This document shows positions 7,841 through 16,183 of a stretch of 64,000 nucleotides of DNA, piece after piece. A model generated the notes under the pieces. The model saw only the letters and a program-made list of their open reading frames with translations. It was not told the DNA's origin and ran no database searches. The stretch spans positions 85,960 through 149,959 of the forward strand of contig JAEWSQ010000003.1 of assembly GCA_023398165.1 (NCBI GenBank), in the 5' to 3' direction. This DNA comes from Spirochaetota bacterium (GTDB lineage Bacteria; Spirochaetota; Spirochaetia; Treponematales; Treponemataceae). Both the position numbers and the translations under genes were made by a program. Numbering within the stretch: position 1 is the first letter of the stretch; every line of letters starts with the position of its first letter.

Positions 7841-8941
7841 TTGAATAAACTTGTTAAACGTTATGTAGTCGATTCGTTAAGCGGCATGGCGCTGGGACTT
7901 TTTTCCACGCTTATTATAGGACTAATACTAAAACAACTCGGCAGTTTGTTTCCGGTTTCTACACCGGAATCTTCTTCGTTTATTCTGATGCTTTCTGCGG
8001 TGGGAAAATTTCTTGTTAAAATAGGGCAGGTTATTACGGTGCTTACCGGAGCGGGAATTGCCTCAGGTGTTGCCTATGCGCTTGGCTCTCCAAAACTGGT
8101 CTGCTTCGCAAGCATCCTTACAGGAACAATCGGTGCATATTCAGCTGGTTTTATATCTGCAGGAATTATTGGTTCTGCAGGCGCAATAACCCTTTCTGGA
8201 CCCGGTGATCCTCTAGGGGCTTTTGCCGCCGGTCTTGCCGGTGCTGAAATAGGCCGTCTTGTTTCAGGGAAAACCAAAGTTGATATTATCATTACGCCTG
8301 CTGTAACTATTCTTTCAGGCTGCATAGCGGCAGTTTTGTTAGGTCCCCCTCTTGCCGCCGGATCGCTCTGGCTCGGTTCAGGAATTCAAAAGGCAACAGA
8401 ACTGCAGCCTTTATTAATGGGTATCGTTTTAAGCGTATCTATGGGTATGATCTTAACGCTGCCTATAAGCTCCGCGGCCATTGCAATAATTCTGGGTCTT
8501 TCGGGGCTTGCAGGCGGTGCTTCTACTGCAGGGTGCTGTGCGCAGATGATCGGGTTTGCAGTTATTAGTTTTAGGGATAACGGTCTTAACGGATTCTTTG
8601 CACAGGGTTTGGGTACTTCCATGCTTCAAATTCCAAATATTGTGAAAAATCCTTTAATCTGGATTCCTCCAACATTAGCGTCGGCTCTAACGGGGCCTCT
8701 TGCAACAATGGTTTTTAAAATGAAAAATCTTCCTGCCGGTTCCGGCATGGGAACTTCCGGTCTAGTCGGCCCTTTGTTAACATGGCAGGCCATGATCGGT
8801 GAATCAAGTGCGGCTTATATAGTAATAGCAATTTTAATACTCTATGTACTTCTGCCGGGTTCTCTTTCTTTTGCGGTATACTGGTTTATGAGAAAAAAAG
8901 GATGGATAAAAGACGGAGACATGAAACTGGGTACAGACTGA
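7841..8941 (+). CDS. Orphan PTS sugar transporter IIC-like membrane protein (PTS_EIIC_2)
   Basis: A 366-residue membrane protein with about ten hydrophobic segments, many rich in Gly and Ala, matching the PTS_EIIC_2 type of permease. Conserved-looking pieces include SAGFISAGIIGSAGAITLSGPGDPLGAF and SGLVGPLLTWQAM. It starts with TTG; the N-terminal MNKLVKRYVVDSLSGMALGLFSTL fits the family, and AGGGG (7829-7833) sits upstream. No IIA or IIB gene is next to it. Members of this family are often encoded alone, and their substrates and phosphorylation partners are mostly unknown, so it may be a transporter outside the standard phosphotransfer chain. Confidence 0.75.
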   Translation: MNKLVKRYVVDSLSGMALGLFSTLIIGLILKQLGSLFPVSTPESSSFILMLSAVGKFLVKIGQVITVLTGAGIASGVAYALGSPKLVCFASILTGTIGAYSAGFISAGIIGSAGAITLSGPGDPLGAFAAGLAGAEIGRLVSGKTKVDIIITPAVTILSGCIAAVLLGPPLAAGSLWLGSGIQKATELQPLLMGIVLSVSMGMILTLPISSAAIAIILGLSGLAGGASTAGCCAQMIGFAVISFRDNGLNGFFAQGLGTSMLQIPNIVKNPLIWIPPTLASALTGPLATMVFKMKNLPAGSGMGTSGLVGPLLTWQAMIGESSAAYIVIAILILYVLLPGSLSFAVYWFMRKKGWIKDGDMKLGTD

Positions 8942-8961
8942 ACTTACTTAGAATGATTCAT

Positions 8962-10113
8962 TCATTGTAACATATGCTGCCAGGAACTAAGTGTGTCATA
9001 CATTGAGAAAAAAGACTTTTTCGGGTTTATGAATGAGTCAAAGTAAAGAGGAAAATCATCTTTTTTCCACGAGACAAGATCGGTGAATCCCCAGGTAACA
9101 AAAGCAGAGACTCCGGTTTTTAAAAGGGAAGCTTCCAGAAGTGCTGCATAAAATTCTGATTGTTTTCCATCCTGCAGCGCTTTCATTGCAACGTCGGCTT
9201 CTGTTATTTGTACATCGAGTCCGGTCTTAATCCATGCATCAATGGTATTTGAGATGCTTTGCAGACTGAAATTTATACCTTCTTTGTTCATGGTAAGATA
9301 TTCTAATGAAAAGTGACACTGGAGACCTATACCGTTAATGGGGATGCCCTTATCCTGCAGGGCAGTAACAAAGTTGTATATAGCTGTTCCCTTAGGATTG
9401 AAATACTCATTGTGGTAATCATTGTAAAATAATTGAGCATTAGGATCAGCTTCATGTGCCCAGATGAACGCTTTTTCTGCATAATCATCCCCCATGGTGA
9501 GCCTCCAAAAATCTTCTCCTTTGCGCTCATAGTCATAACCGGGCTGTCTCAAACCATATGCTGTATCAAGTGTAGGATCGTTAGGTCCTATGACTTCATT
9601 TACAACATCCCATGCAATAATGAGTCCGGGGTATGAAAGTGTATAATGGGTCATGAGTTGTGTAATATACCATTCTACAAGATGTTCTATATCGGCTTGT
9701 GTATACCTCCCGCTTTTGTATCCTTCAACAAGCCAGGAAGGAAGGGATCTATGCCACACAAGGGTATGAGCTCTCATCTTCATGCCGTTTTTCAAAGCCC
9801 AACCGGCAATTGCATCAGGTTTTGAGTAATCAATAACCGTTTCAGATACCCATATGTTTGCCATCTTCATTTCAGATTCCGGTGTTATTAGATTACATTG
9901 AGCCTCTGCGGTTTTTCTGTATTTTTCTGATATAGATGGCAGTTTCTCATTAAAAAGAGCACCATAGCTGACCGCAGAGCCGAAGTATTTACCATGATTC
10001 GACGCAGCATCTGCCAATGATATTTCACCATTCGTATATTGGTTTTGAGAGCATGATAGTAAAAAAAAAGAAAAGAGCACAGTAAAAGACGTGAGAGTCA
10101 GCCTTATTCTCAT
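8962..10113 (-). CDS. GH10 endo-1,4-beta-xylanase, lipoprotein
   Basis: Cuts the xylan backbone. The GH10 barrel fills almost the whole 383 residues. The acid/base Glu is in WDVVNEV, the nucleophile Glu in ITEADV, and other family marks are HTLVWHRSLPSW and GLQCHFS. The signal sequence ends FSFFLLSCSQ, a lipobox, so the enzyme is probably tethered to the outer face of a membrane and not secreted free. No carbohydrate-binding module is seen. The start codon overlaps the stop of the preceding helicase-associated gene by four bases, an odd operon partner. With the GH43 enzyme (20603) and XylA (49662) in this window it gives a xylan-to-xylulose route. Confidence 0.95.
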   Translation of the reverse strand: MRIRLTLTSFTVLFSFFLLSCSQNQYTNGEISLADAASNHGKYFGSAVSYGALFNEKLPSISEKYRKTAEAQCNLITPESEMKMANIWVSETVIDYSKPDAIAGWALKNGMKMRAHTLVWHRSLPSWLVEGYKSGRYTQADIEHLVEWYITQLMTHYTLSYPGLIIAWDVVNEVIGPNDPTLDTAYGLRQPGYDYERKGEDFWRLTMGDDYAEKAFIWAHEADPNAQLFYNDYHNEYFNPKGTAIYNFVTALQDKGIPINGIGLQCHFSLEYLTMNKEGINFSLQSISNTIDAWIKTGLDVQITEADVAMKALQDGKQSEFYAALLEASLLKTGVSAFVTWGFTDLVSWKKDDFPLYFDSFINPKKSFFSMYDTLSSWQHMLQ

Positions 10114-12206
10114 CGCTGCTCTTTAAAAATAGAACCCCGGATACGCTTTACAGAACTGGCTTTTGCCACAGACATATCTACAACGGTGTAGTCGGGTTCT
10201 TTTCGTATTTTCACGACCGCATCATTTTGCTGTTTATCGAGTGAAAGAGGCTGTCCGATAATTATCTTTTTGCCGCTTCCTTTTTCGTCATAATAAAATT
10301 CAATCATTGAACCGGTTGCAATTGCGTATTCTATTACGTGAATCTTCCCGAGAAAATCCATTCCGCTCGCTTCAATTTTTTCCATCCTGATCGAGTCGCA
10401 TCTAAGCTGAACGGGATTGAGTATTATTTTTCTTTGAATACGCGAGCGCAGTCCTTCTTTCTGGTCAGGGGTACACGATAAATTATCAACCTGCTCCCTT
10501 AGTGCTGCAATAATGGACTGCTTCTCTCCTGAAGGCGGCACAGCAGCAGAATTTTTAGAAACAGAATTCTCATAATCATGGGGTTTTAAATCCGCGAAGG
10601 GAAGAGGGGCAGAATTCTGTCTTAGAGTTTTAATTCCTCCAATGAAATCGAGACCGCTTCTGGAAATAACATCATTAGCCTCTTCATCACCTGCAAAATC
10701 CATTAAGTATACGCCCTCAGTAAGAATGTATTTTATATACGGAGCAATTTCTGGATTTTTTTCAACCTGTACCTGCTTATCTGCTGTTACCTGCAGAACA
10801 TAGCCGCGGTACAAGGAGGCGGAGGTAAAACTTTTGTACCACTCTTCAATTGAAATGTGAAGGTTTTTTGAAACCGGATGGGAGGAAGCATTTTCAAGAT
10901 CGGTGAAGAGTGTTTGCGGCGAACAGCCGCTGTCAAAGCACCTCATGCATGACTGCCGCGAGATCTCGAGCTGCAGGATTGTGTCGCATCTTTTAAGCGT
11001 CATACAGTACACCAGTGAAAGGAGCTGTTTTAAGCCCATTCCCGGCAGTATTGTTACAGAAAAACCTGCATCGATGCTGAGGGTTTGTACGCGGTCAACA
11101 ATTTTTTGCCGCTCAATCGAGGAATAAAGAGGTTCGTCTTCATCATCGAGACCCTGTTCCTGTATCAGTCCGAAATAGACTGCATCATCAATGAGATCTA
11201 TGCTGCTCGATTCCTCTATTTTATGTTCGTTTGTCTGAGCCTGCTGTAAAATTGATGTAAAGCGTCCGTGTTTTCTTGTTTCCGCTCCATTCAGGTTTTT
11301 TTCCTGCAGTAAAAATGCGCCCCGTGTAAGTGTCTTTTTAATATACAGTTTGCCGCGTATATGAACAGTAATATCTAAAAGGAGCTGAGCTTGTCTTTGA
11401 AGAATGTCCCGGGGGAGGTGACTCTTCGCTGAAGCTGTTATGTAGGCGTACTGAGTCTCTTCATCAAGTTCCGCAAACTGCCTCCATTTGGCGTAGTCGC
11501 ATAGTAGAGAGCCTTCTTCCTGCTTAAAGAGTGAAAGGTTCCGCAATGCGAGAAGTAATCTTTGCAGAAAATCAGTATTACTAATTTCGGGGAAAATTTC
11601 ATATAGAGAAGTTTCTACTTTCTTTTTAAAACTGCCGTCTGCCTTGCATAAGCCGGGTTCTGAATTAACAAGGGTAAATAGAGACGCGAGAAGCTGTGCT
11701 GAAAGCTGCTGCTTAGGCTGCTTGCTGCGCGGAGGAGTGTCCAGTATGCCTTCGGGCAGAAGGAGAGACTGCTGAATATAGGGTTCCAGTGTTTCTTCAA
11801 GGAGAGGATTTACCGCAAATACATTTTTACCGCTTAAGGGATCAATGTAACGGTACAGAAGAAGCCGTTCCTCAAGATTCATAACATGCTCATATAATTC
11901 TGCAAATGTGAATGTGCCTGTAAAAAAGGCAATAAGTTTTTCCTGACTTGCGCAGGGGATCGTCCGTATTGCGCTCAGTACAAGGCAGTCATTTTCAGAA
12001 AGAAGCTGGATTATAATTTTTTTATTCTCATCGCGCCGTATGAATGCGCTTAACTCCTCTATTAGTTTCTGTTTATTATAAGGGGTTTTTACTTCACCAA
12101 GGTACATTCTCATCAGTTCAAAAAAGTGATGATCCTGCAGAGTAGACAGGCTTTCTCTCCACTGAAGAATTCGCTCTGCCTGGGGATTCATAGTTTTTCC
12201 CGTCAT
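10110..12206 (-). CDS. Helicase-associated protein (Helicase_C_3 type), XPB partner
   Basis: A large cytoplasmic protein of about 698 residues without its own ATPase motifs. The first part (AERILQWRESLSTLQDHHFFELM) and the winged-helix-like central region resemble the Helicase_C_3 family, which in mycobacteria (Rv0862c) is encoded directly next to the XPB helicase. Here too it is the gene directly downstream of XPB, with ATGA stop/start overlap. The start is placed at ATG 12206 because GGAGAGG sits 7 bases upstream; a GTG at 12221 would begin before that site. A role as regulator or cofactor of the helicase in DNA repair is inferred from the conserved pairing; its activity is not known. Confidence 0.75.
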   Translation of the reverse strand: MTGKTMNPQAERILQWRESLSTLQDHHFFELMRMYLGEVKTPYNKQKLIEELSAFIRRDENKKIIIQLLSENDCLVLSAIRTIPCASQEKLIAFFTGTFTFAELYEHVMNLEERLLLYRYIDPLSGKNVFAVNPLLEETLEPYIQQSLLLPEGILDTPPRSKQPKQQLSAQLLASLFTLVNSEPGLCKADGSFKKKVETSLYEIFPEISNTDFLQRLLLALRNLSLFKQEEGSLLCDYAKWRQFAELDEETQYAYITASAKSHLPRDILQRQAQLLLDITVHIRGKLYIKKTLTRGAFLLQEKNLNGAETRKHGRFTSILQQAQTNEHKIEESSSIDLIDDAVYFGLIQEQGLDDEDEPLYSSIERQKIVDRVQTLSIDAGFSVTILPGMGLKQLLSLVYCMTLKRCDTILQLEISRQSCMRCFDSGCSPQTLFTDLENASSHPVSKNLHISIEEWYKSFTSASLYRGYVLQVTADKQVQVEKNPEIAPYIKYILTEGVYLMDFAGDEEANDVISRSGLDFIGGIKTLRQNSAPLPFADLKPHDYENSVSKNSAAVPPSGEKQSIIAALREQVDNLSCTPDQKEGLRSRIQRKIILNPVQLRCDSIRMEKIEASGMDFLGKIHVIEYAIATGSMIEFYYDEKGSGKKIIIGQPLSLDKQQNDAVVKIRKEPDYTVVDMSVAKASSVKRIRGSIFKEQR

Positions 12207-13969
12207 AGCACACCTCTCCACAGCGGCAGTAAGTCTTCGATTTCGCTTACATCGCGGATAAGCCTGTAGGCGTATCCCTGTTCCGCTAGAAATTTCTGTC
12301 TGTTTGCACCGAATTCCTCTTCAACCGTATCTCTTGTTATAAGAGTGAAAAACCGTGAAACCCTCTCTTTGGGCCTTAGAATTCTTCCAAGCCGTTGAGC
12401 TTCCTCCTGACGGCTGCCGAAGGTTCCCGAAATTTGTATGGCCATGGAAGCATCCGGGAGATCTATTGCAAAGTTTGCAACTTTTGAAACGACAAGTATG
12501 TTAATCTTTCCGGATCTAAAATCTGCGTAAAGGACATCGCGCTCCGGATTCGAAGTTTTACCGGTAATAATAGGTGCATCAAGCAGTTTGGCAACTTCGT
12601 GCAATTGATTAAGGTATTGGCCAATAATGAGTATTTTGTCTTCGGGAAAATGCTTAACGAGTTTTTGAATTACGGGAATTTTTGCCGGGTTTTCACTTGC
12701 AATACGGTGTTTTGTACGCGTGTCAGATACTGCATAATCGATTTCCCTCTTGTCATCAAGGTCTATACGTATTTCCACGCATTCGGCTGTCGCTATCCAG
12801 CCGGAAGTTTCGAGCTCTTTCCAGGGAACGTCATAGCGTTTAGGCCCGACCAGGCTGAAAACATACCCTTCGCAGCCGTCTTCACGGACGAGGGTTGCCG
12901 TAAGTCCGACGCGCCGCACTGCCTGAAGTTCAGCAGTGACGCGGAAAACGGGAGCCGGCAGAAGGTGTACTTCATCGTAAATTATTAATCCCCATGCTCT
13001 TTCTCTAAAAAGCTGAAAGTGGGGGTACGGACCCTCTTTTTCGGGTCTCCATGTTAAAACCTGATACGTTGCTACAGTAACAGGAGCGATAGCCTTATGC
13101 TCCCCCGTATATTCCGCTATCTGCTCTTTTGTCAGGTTTGTTTTATCAATAAGCTCATCCATCCACTGGTGTACAGCCGATATGTTTGTTGTAAGAATGA
13201 GCGTATTTGTTTTTAAAAGGGACATGATTGTCATGCCGACAATTGTTTTACCCGAACCGCAGGGCAGCACAATAGTACCGAAGCCTGTTCCGGGACCCCT
13301 GTCTCCGACGAGCGCCTGAGCAGCATGAATCTGATAATCGCGTATATTCAGAGGTTTATTCTGAAGGGTCTGTTCTCTTAGAGCAACCTCAAGCGGCTCC
13401 CCGTCCCGTAAAGGAGCTTCGTCCTTGACGGGCCAACCGAGCTTTAATAGTTCCTGCTTCACCGTTCCTCGGTCGGTAAGTTTAAGGGAAAAGACCCATG
13501 CGGATTCTTCAATGCCTTTAACTGAATGTTTACCCTCTTCGGGTTCAAGATATTTTTTCATAAGCCGGTTGGCTTCAATTTCACGGTACACAGAGGCCGT
13601 TTTTGTGACGAGGTACAGAATCTCCTCTTCTCCGTCTTCCGGAACCCGGGAATTTATTCCGTTTGCGGGAATGAGACGCAGTTTCCCGAACCGTCCGGCT
13701 GTTTCTCTGATCCACATTATGACAGACTGGGGAACAATAAAACGGGAATATTCAAGCAGTGTTTTTTCAACATCATCGGGGGTGAACCCGGCACTCGCGG
13801 CATTCCACAGAGAGAGAGCTGAAAGTCTGTAGGTATGGAGATGCTCCGGAGAGCGTTCAAGTTCTGCAAAAGGTATAAGGGCATTACGGCATTCCATAGC
13901 ACGCGGTGCATGGACATCAAGGAGGATGGTTCGGTCGCTTTGAACAATCAACGGGTTATCATTTTGCAT
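12203..13969 (-). CDS. XPB/ERCC3-type DNA repair helicase (SF2)
   Basis: ATP-dependent 3'-5' DNA helicase of the XPB (Rad25) family, 588 residues. Seen: Walker A PCGSGKT near residue 238, DEVH in YDEVHLL near 330, motif III GLTATLVREDG carrying the RED motif that marks XPB, and motif VI QRLGRILRP near 530. The N-terminal region before the helicase core holds the damage-recognition-like part. Bacterial XPB occurs in a scatter of phyla including mycobacteria and spirochaetes; it is thought to act in nucleotide-excision-type repair or transcription-linked unwinding. First gene of a probable XPB / helicase-associated / xylanase transcript. No Shine-Dalgarno is visible; see the promoter at 13978-14006. 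Confidence 0.93.
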   Translation of the reverse strand: MQNDNPLIVQSDRTILLDVHAPRAMECRNALIPFAELERSPEHLHTYRLSALSLWNAASAGFTPDDVEKTLLEYSRFIVPQSVIMWIRETAGRFGKLRLIPANGINSRVPEDGEEEILYLVTKTASVYREIEANRLMKKYLEPEEGKHSVKGIEESAWVFSLKLTDRGTVKQELLKLGWPVKDEAPLRDGEPLEVALREQTLQNKPLNIRDYQIHAAQALVGDRGPGTGFGTIVLPCGSGKTIVGMTIMSLLKTNTLILTTNISAVHQWMDELIDKTNLTKEQIAEYTGEHKAIAPVTVATYQVLTWRPEKEGPYPHFQLFRERAWGLIIYDEVHLLPAPVFRVTAELQAVRRVGLTATLVREDGCEGYVFSLVGPKRYDVPWKELETSGWIATAECVEIRIDLDDKREIDYAVSDTRTKHRIASENPAKIPVIQKLVKHFPEDKILIIGQYLNQLHEVAKLLDAPIITGKTSNPERDVLYADFRSGKINILVVSKVANFAIDLPDASMAIQISGTFGSRQEEAQRLGRILRPKERVSRFFTLITRDTVEEEFGANRQKFLAEQGYAYRLIRDVSEIEDLLPLWRGVL

Positions 13970-13977
13970 AACTTGTA

Positions 13978-14006
13978 ATTTTACTCGAAGGGGAAAGAAA
14001 CATCAA
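13978..14006 (-). promoter_or_regulatory. Promoter of the XPB gene, apparently leaderless
   Basis: On the minus strand TTGATG (14006-14001) and TAAAAT (13983-13978) are 17 bp apart, and only 8 bases separate the -10 from the ATG at 13969. Transcription would begin at or next to the start codon, which matches the missing Shine-Dalgarno. Confidence 0.55.
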
Positions 14007-14017
14007 GACAAAAAATG

Positions 14018-14731
14018 TCATAAACGTTTGAAAAAATTGAAAGCCCCTTCGTCTTTTCCCGACACGGAAATCCATTTGACTGCGTCTTTTGTGCTCTTTT
14101 TTGTATTTTTATCCGCATCGGAAGCCAGTTTCCTGCAGACAAAATCTGCAGTATCTCTGTCGCTCTCATCTTCCGCCCTTATGAGAAGTATTTTATCATT
14201 CAGGGAGGCCGCATACACAGAAGCAAAATTTTCTGCAAAAGATTCAAAAGCGGCCTCCGCAGAAGCGAGCATCGCAGCGGAAATATCAGTATGTACGTTT
14301 ACCGGAGTATTTTTTTTGCCTGATTCACAACGCAGCGCTGATGCTCTCAGTAAAAAAGCCATCTTCCCGTGTTTTTTTATAATAAAGCGGTCAATAAGCG
14401 CCTTTGCTAAAAGCTGATACGAGAGAATTAGATCATTAACAATTATTTGGGCACTGCTTTTTTGACTGTCTGCATACACCTTGGAAAAATGAGGCGCGTC
14501 AAAAATAAGACAGGCTGCATCGATTCCTGCGGTACTATTTTCCGCCTGAATAACAAGGGAATGCGAGGAAACAACTGAGCCTCTGTTCCATGAAAGAATC
14601 TGCGGGTTGCCGTTATCATTTTCATCAGAGGGGCAGGTGATAAGGGCGGTAAGGCCTGTATCAGAAGCAGATGAGAGGTACTGTTCACCTGAAGGGAAAT
14701 CTTTGCCTGCAAATAAAACATTTTTTATCAT
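14018..14731 (-). CDS. Hypothetical protein, possible degenerate Rossmann/SDR fold
   Basis: I do not recognise a named family. The frame is open further up, but the ATG at 14731 gives a sensible N-terminus (MIKNVLFAGKDFPSGEQYLS) and has a promoter immediately before it. Features suggest a short-chain-dehydrogenase-like fold: an opening beta strand with a glycine, a central DAACLIFDAPHFSKVYADS, a long helix, KHGKMAFLLRAS, and SAAMLASAEAAFESFAENFA, which resembles the helix after the SDR strand 5. The usual YxxxK and GxxxGxG motifs are absent, so it is unlikely to be an active dehydrogenase. It lies between the helicase gene and the divergent symporter. Confidence 0.6.
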   Translation of the reverse strand: MIKNVLFAGKDFPSGEQYLSSASDTGLTALITCPSDENDNGNPQILSWNRGSVVSSHSLVIQAENSTAGIDAACLIFDAPHFSKVYADSQKSSAQIIVNDLILSYQLLAKALIDRFIIKKHGKMAFLLRASALRCESGKKNTPVNVHTDISAAMLASAEAAFESFAENFASVYAASLNDKILLIRAEDESDRDTADFVCRKLASDADKNTKKSTKDAVKWISVSGKDEGAFNFFKRL

Positions 14732-14738
14732 AAAAGCA

Positions 14739-14767
14739 AGTATAACACGGAAATAGTGTTTTTTCAA
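14739..14767 (-). promoter_or_regulatory. Promoter of the 14018-14731 gene, apparently leaderless
   Basis: Minus-strand TTGAAA (14767-14762), 17-bp spacer, consensus-like TATACT (14744-14739), then 7 bases to the ATG at 14731. The mRNA would start at the initiator codon. Confidence 0.6.
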
Positions 14768-14775
14768 TGAGACAG

Positions 14776-14804
14776 TTGACTGCAGGTGAGTCTTTAGGTA
14801 TCCT
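14776..14804 (+). promoter_or_regulatory. Promoter of the SDF symporter gene, apparently leaderless
   Basis: TTGACT (14776-14781), 17-bp spacer, TATCCT (14799-14804), then only 6 bases to the ATG at 14811. It stands back-to-back with the minus-strand promoter 14739-14767; the two -35 boxes are 8 bp apart. Confidence 0.6.
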
Positions 14805-14810
14805 GTTGCT

Positions 14811-16040
14811 ATGAAAATATGGTTAAAATATGTACTGGGCTGCCTTCTTGGAATACTGGCCTCCATAGTACTGCCGGTTGAATCCGCCGCTGTACAAAAA
14901 GTTCTTTCTTTTTTAACAGAGTTCACTATCCGCTTCGGACGGTATACGTTAATTCCGCTGCTTTTTTTCAGCATGCTTGTGGCTGTGTATAACCTTCGTG
15001 ATTCAAATCTTCTATTAAAAACGGCGTTTCAGACTGTTTTTATGGTTGTTATGTCTTCATTAATTCTGGTAGTCTTCGCACTGATATCGGCAGTACTCGT
15101 AAAACTTCCCCGTATACCAATATCTGTGGAAAAGGTAAGCGAAACGGTCAGTCTCGATATTCCCTCTCGTCTGCTTCAGCTTTTCCCCTTTGCAGGTTTT
15201 AATTCGCTTATTGACGGTGCATATCTGTTGCCCCTGTTTGTTCTTGCAGGTTTCGCAGGCGCCGGCTGTGCTTCGGATAAAACATCGGCAAAACCTGCGT
15301 TAACCCTTTTTGATTCGCTTTCAAAGGTTTCGTATGCGGTTATGAGCTTTTTTATTGACATGCTGGCTATCGGTTTAATTGCAGTTTCATGCAGCTGGTT
15401 TATTCAGTTCAAAGACATTCTTTTATCAGGTGTTTTTACACCGTTAATAATTCTCCTTTGTGCCGATCTGATCCTTATCATCATGCTGATATATCCGCTT
15501 ATCATGAGATTTGTATTTAAAGAAATGCATCCGTACCGCGTTATGTATGCAGGTATTTCTTCTATTGTAACGGCATTTTTCTCAGGCGATACAAACCTTG
15601 TTCTTCCCATCAGCATACGTCATGCGAAGGAAAGCTTGGGTGTAAAACGGAGACTTAATGCAGTAACACTTCCCGTGTTTTCAACCTTTGCCCGCGGCGG
15701 CTCCGCTTTGGTTACTGCAATATCATTTATAATAATTTTACGTTCCTATTCGAGCCTCGGGGTATCGTTCAGCGACGTACTATGGATCGGTCTCATATCA
15801 TTTTTGCTGTCATTTTTCCTGGGAGCTTTCCCTGCAGGCGGAACATATATTTCACTCACCGTGCTTTGCACCCTCTACGGCCGCGGATTTGATGCAGGCT
15901 ACCTTTTATTAAAACCCATGGCTGTCATTCTCGGTTCCTTTGCCGCAGCAATCGATGCTGCAACCTCTATGGCAGGCTCCTATGTAATAGCTTCTAAAAT
16001 GAAGATGACCGAACACAGGGAGTTAAAGAAGTTTATATAA
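14811..16040 (+). CDS. Dicarboxylate/amino-acid:cation symporter (SDF/DAACS family)
   Basis: Sodium- or proton-coupled uptake of glutamate, aspartate or C4-dicarboxylates. The 409-residue protein shows the family's hydrophobic helices, the loop FAGFNSLIDGAYLLPLFVLAGF, the serine/threonine-rich hairpin around STFARGGSALVTAISFI, and a late SFFLGAFPAGGTYISL followed by IDAATSMAGSYV, corresponding to the substrate-binding HP2/TM8 region. Some key residues differ from glutamate transporters, so the substrate is open. No Shine-Dalgarno is present; the promoter lies six bases before the ATG. It converges with tex on a shared terminator. Confidence 0.85.
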   Translation: MKIWLKYVLGCLLGILASIVLPVESAAVQKVLSFLTEFTIRFGRYTLIPLLFFSMLVAVYNLRDSNLLLKTAFQTVFMVVMSSLILVVFALISAVLVKLPRIPISVEKVSETVSLDIPSRLLQLFPFAGFNSLIDGAYLLPLFVLAGFAGAGCASDKTSAKPALTLFDSLSKVSYAVMSFFIDMLAIGLIAVSCSWFIQFKDILLSGVFTPLIILLCADLILIIMLIYPLIMRFVFKEMHPYRVMYAGISSIVTAFFSGDTNLVLPISIRHAKESLGVKRRLNAVTLPVFSTFARGGSALVTAISFIIILRSYSSLGVSFSDVLWIGLISFLLSFFLGAFPAGGTYISLTVLCTLYGRGFDAGYLLLKPMAVILGSFAAAIDAATSMAGSYVIASKMKMTEHRELKKFI

Positions 16041-16076
16041 GTTTTTTTTCAGTATAAAATGCTCCATAAAACAAAA

Positions 16077-16113
16077 AAGCCTTAGAACTGCTGCTGGTTC
16101 CAAGGCTTCTTTT
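16077..16113. terminator. Bidirectional Rho-independent terminator (symporter / tex)
   Basis: AAGCCTTAGAAC (16077-16088) pairs with GTTCCAAGGCTT (16097-16108) with one mismatch. It is flanked by an A-run on the left and a T-rich run on the right, so it works for both converging genes. Confidence 0.85.
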
Positions 16114-16151
16114 ATGTATGCTTAGTATGCCGGCCGCTTTGGCGTCCTTAC

Positions 16152-16175
16152 CGAGTTTCGCTTGCGCAAAACTCG
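16152..16175. repeat. Stem-loop just after tex
   Basis: CGAGTTT (16152-16158) and AAACTCG (16169-16175) with an inner CGC/GCG pair form a hairpin 8 bases past the tex stop, before the main terminator. It may protect the tex mRNA 3' end. The outer bases GGCG/CGCC extend it. Confidence 0.5.
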
Positions 16176-16183
16176 CGCCATTT

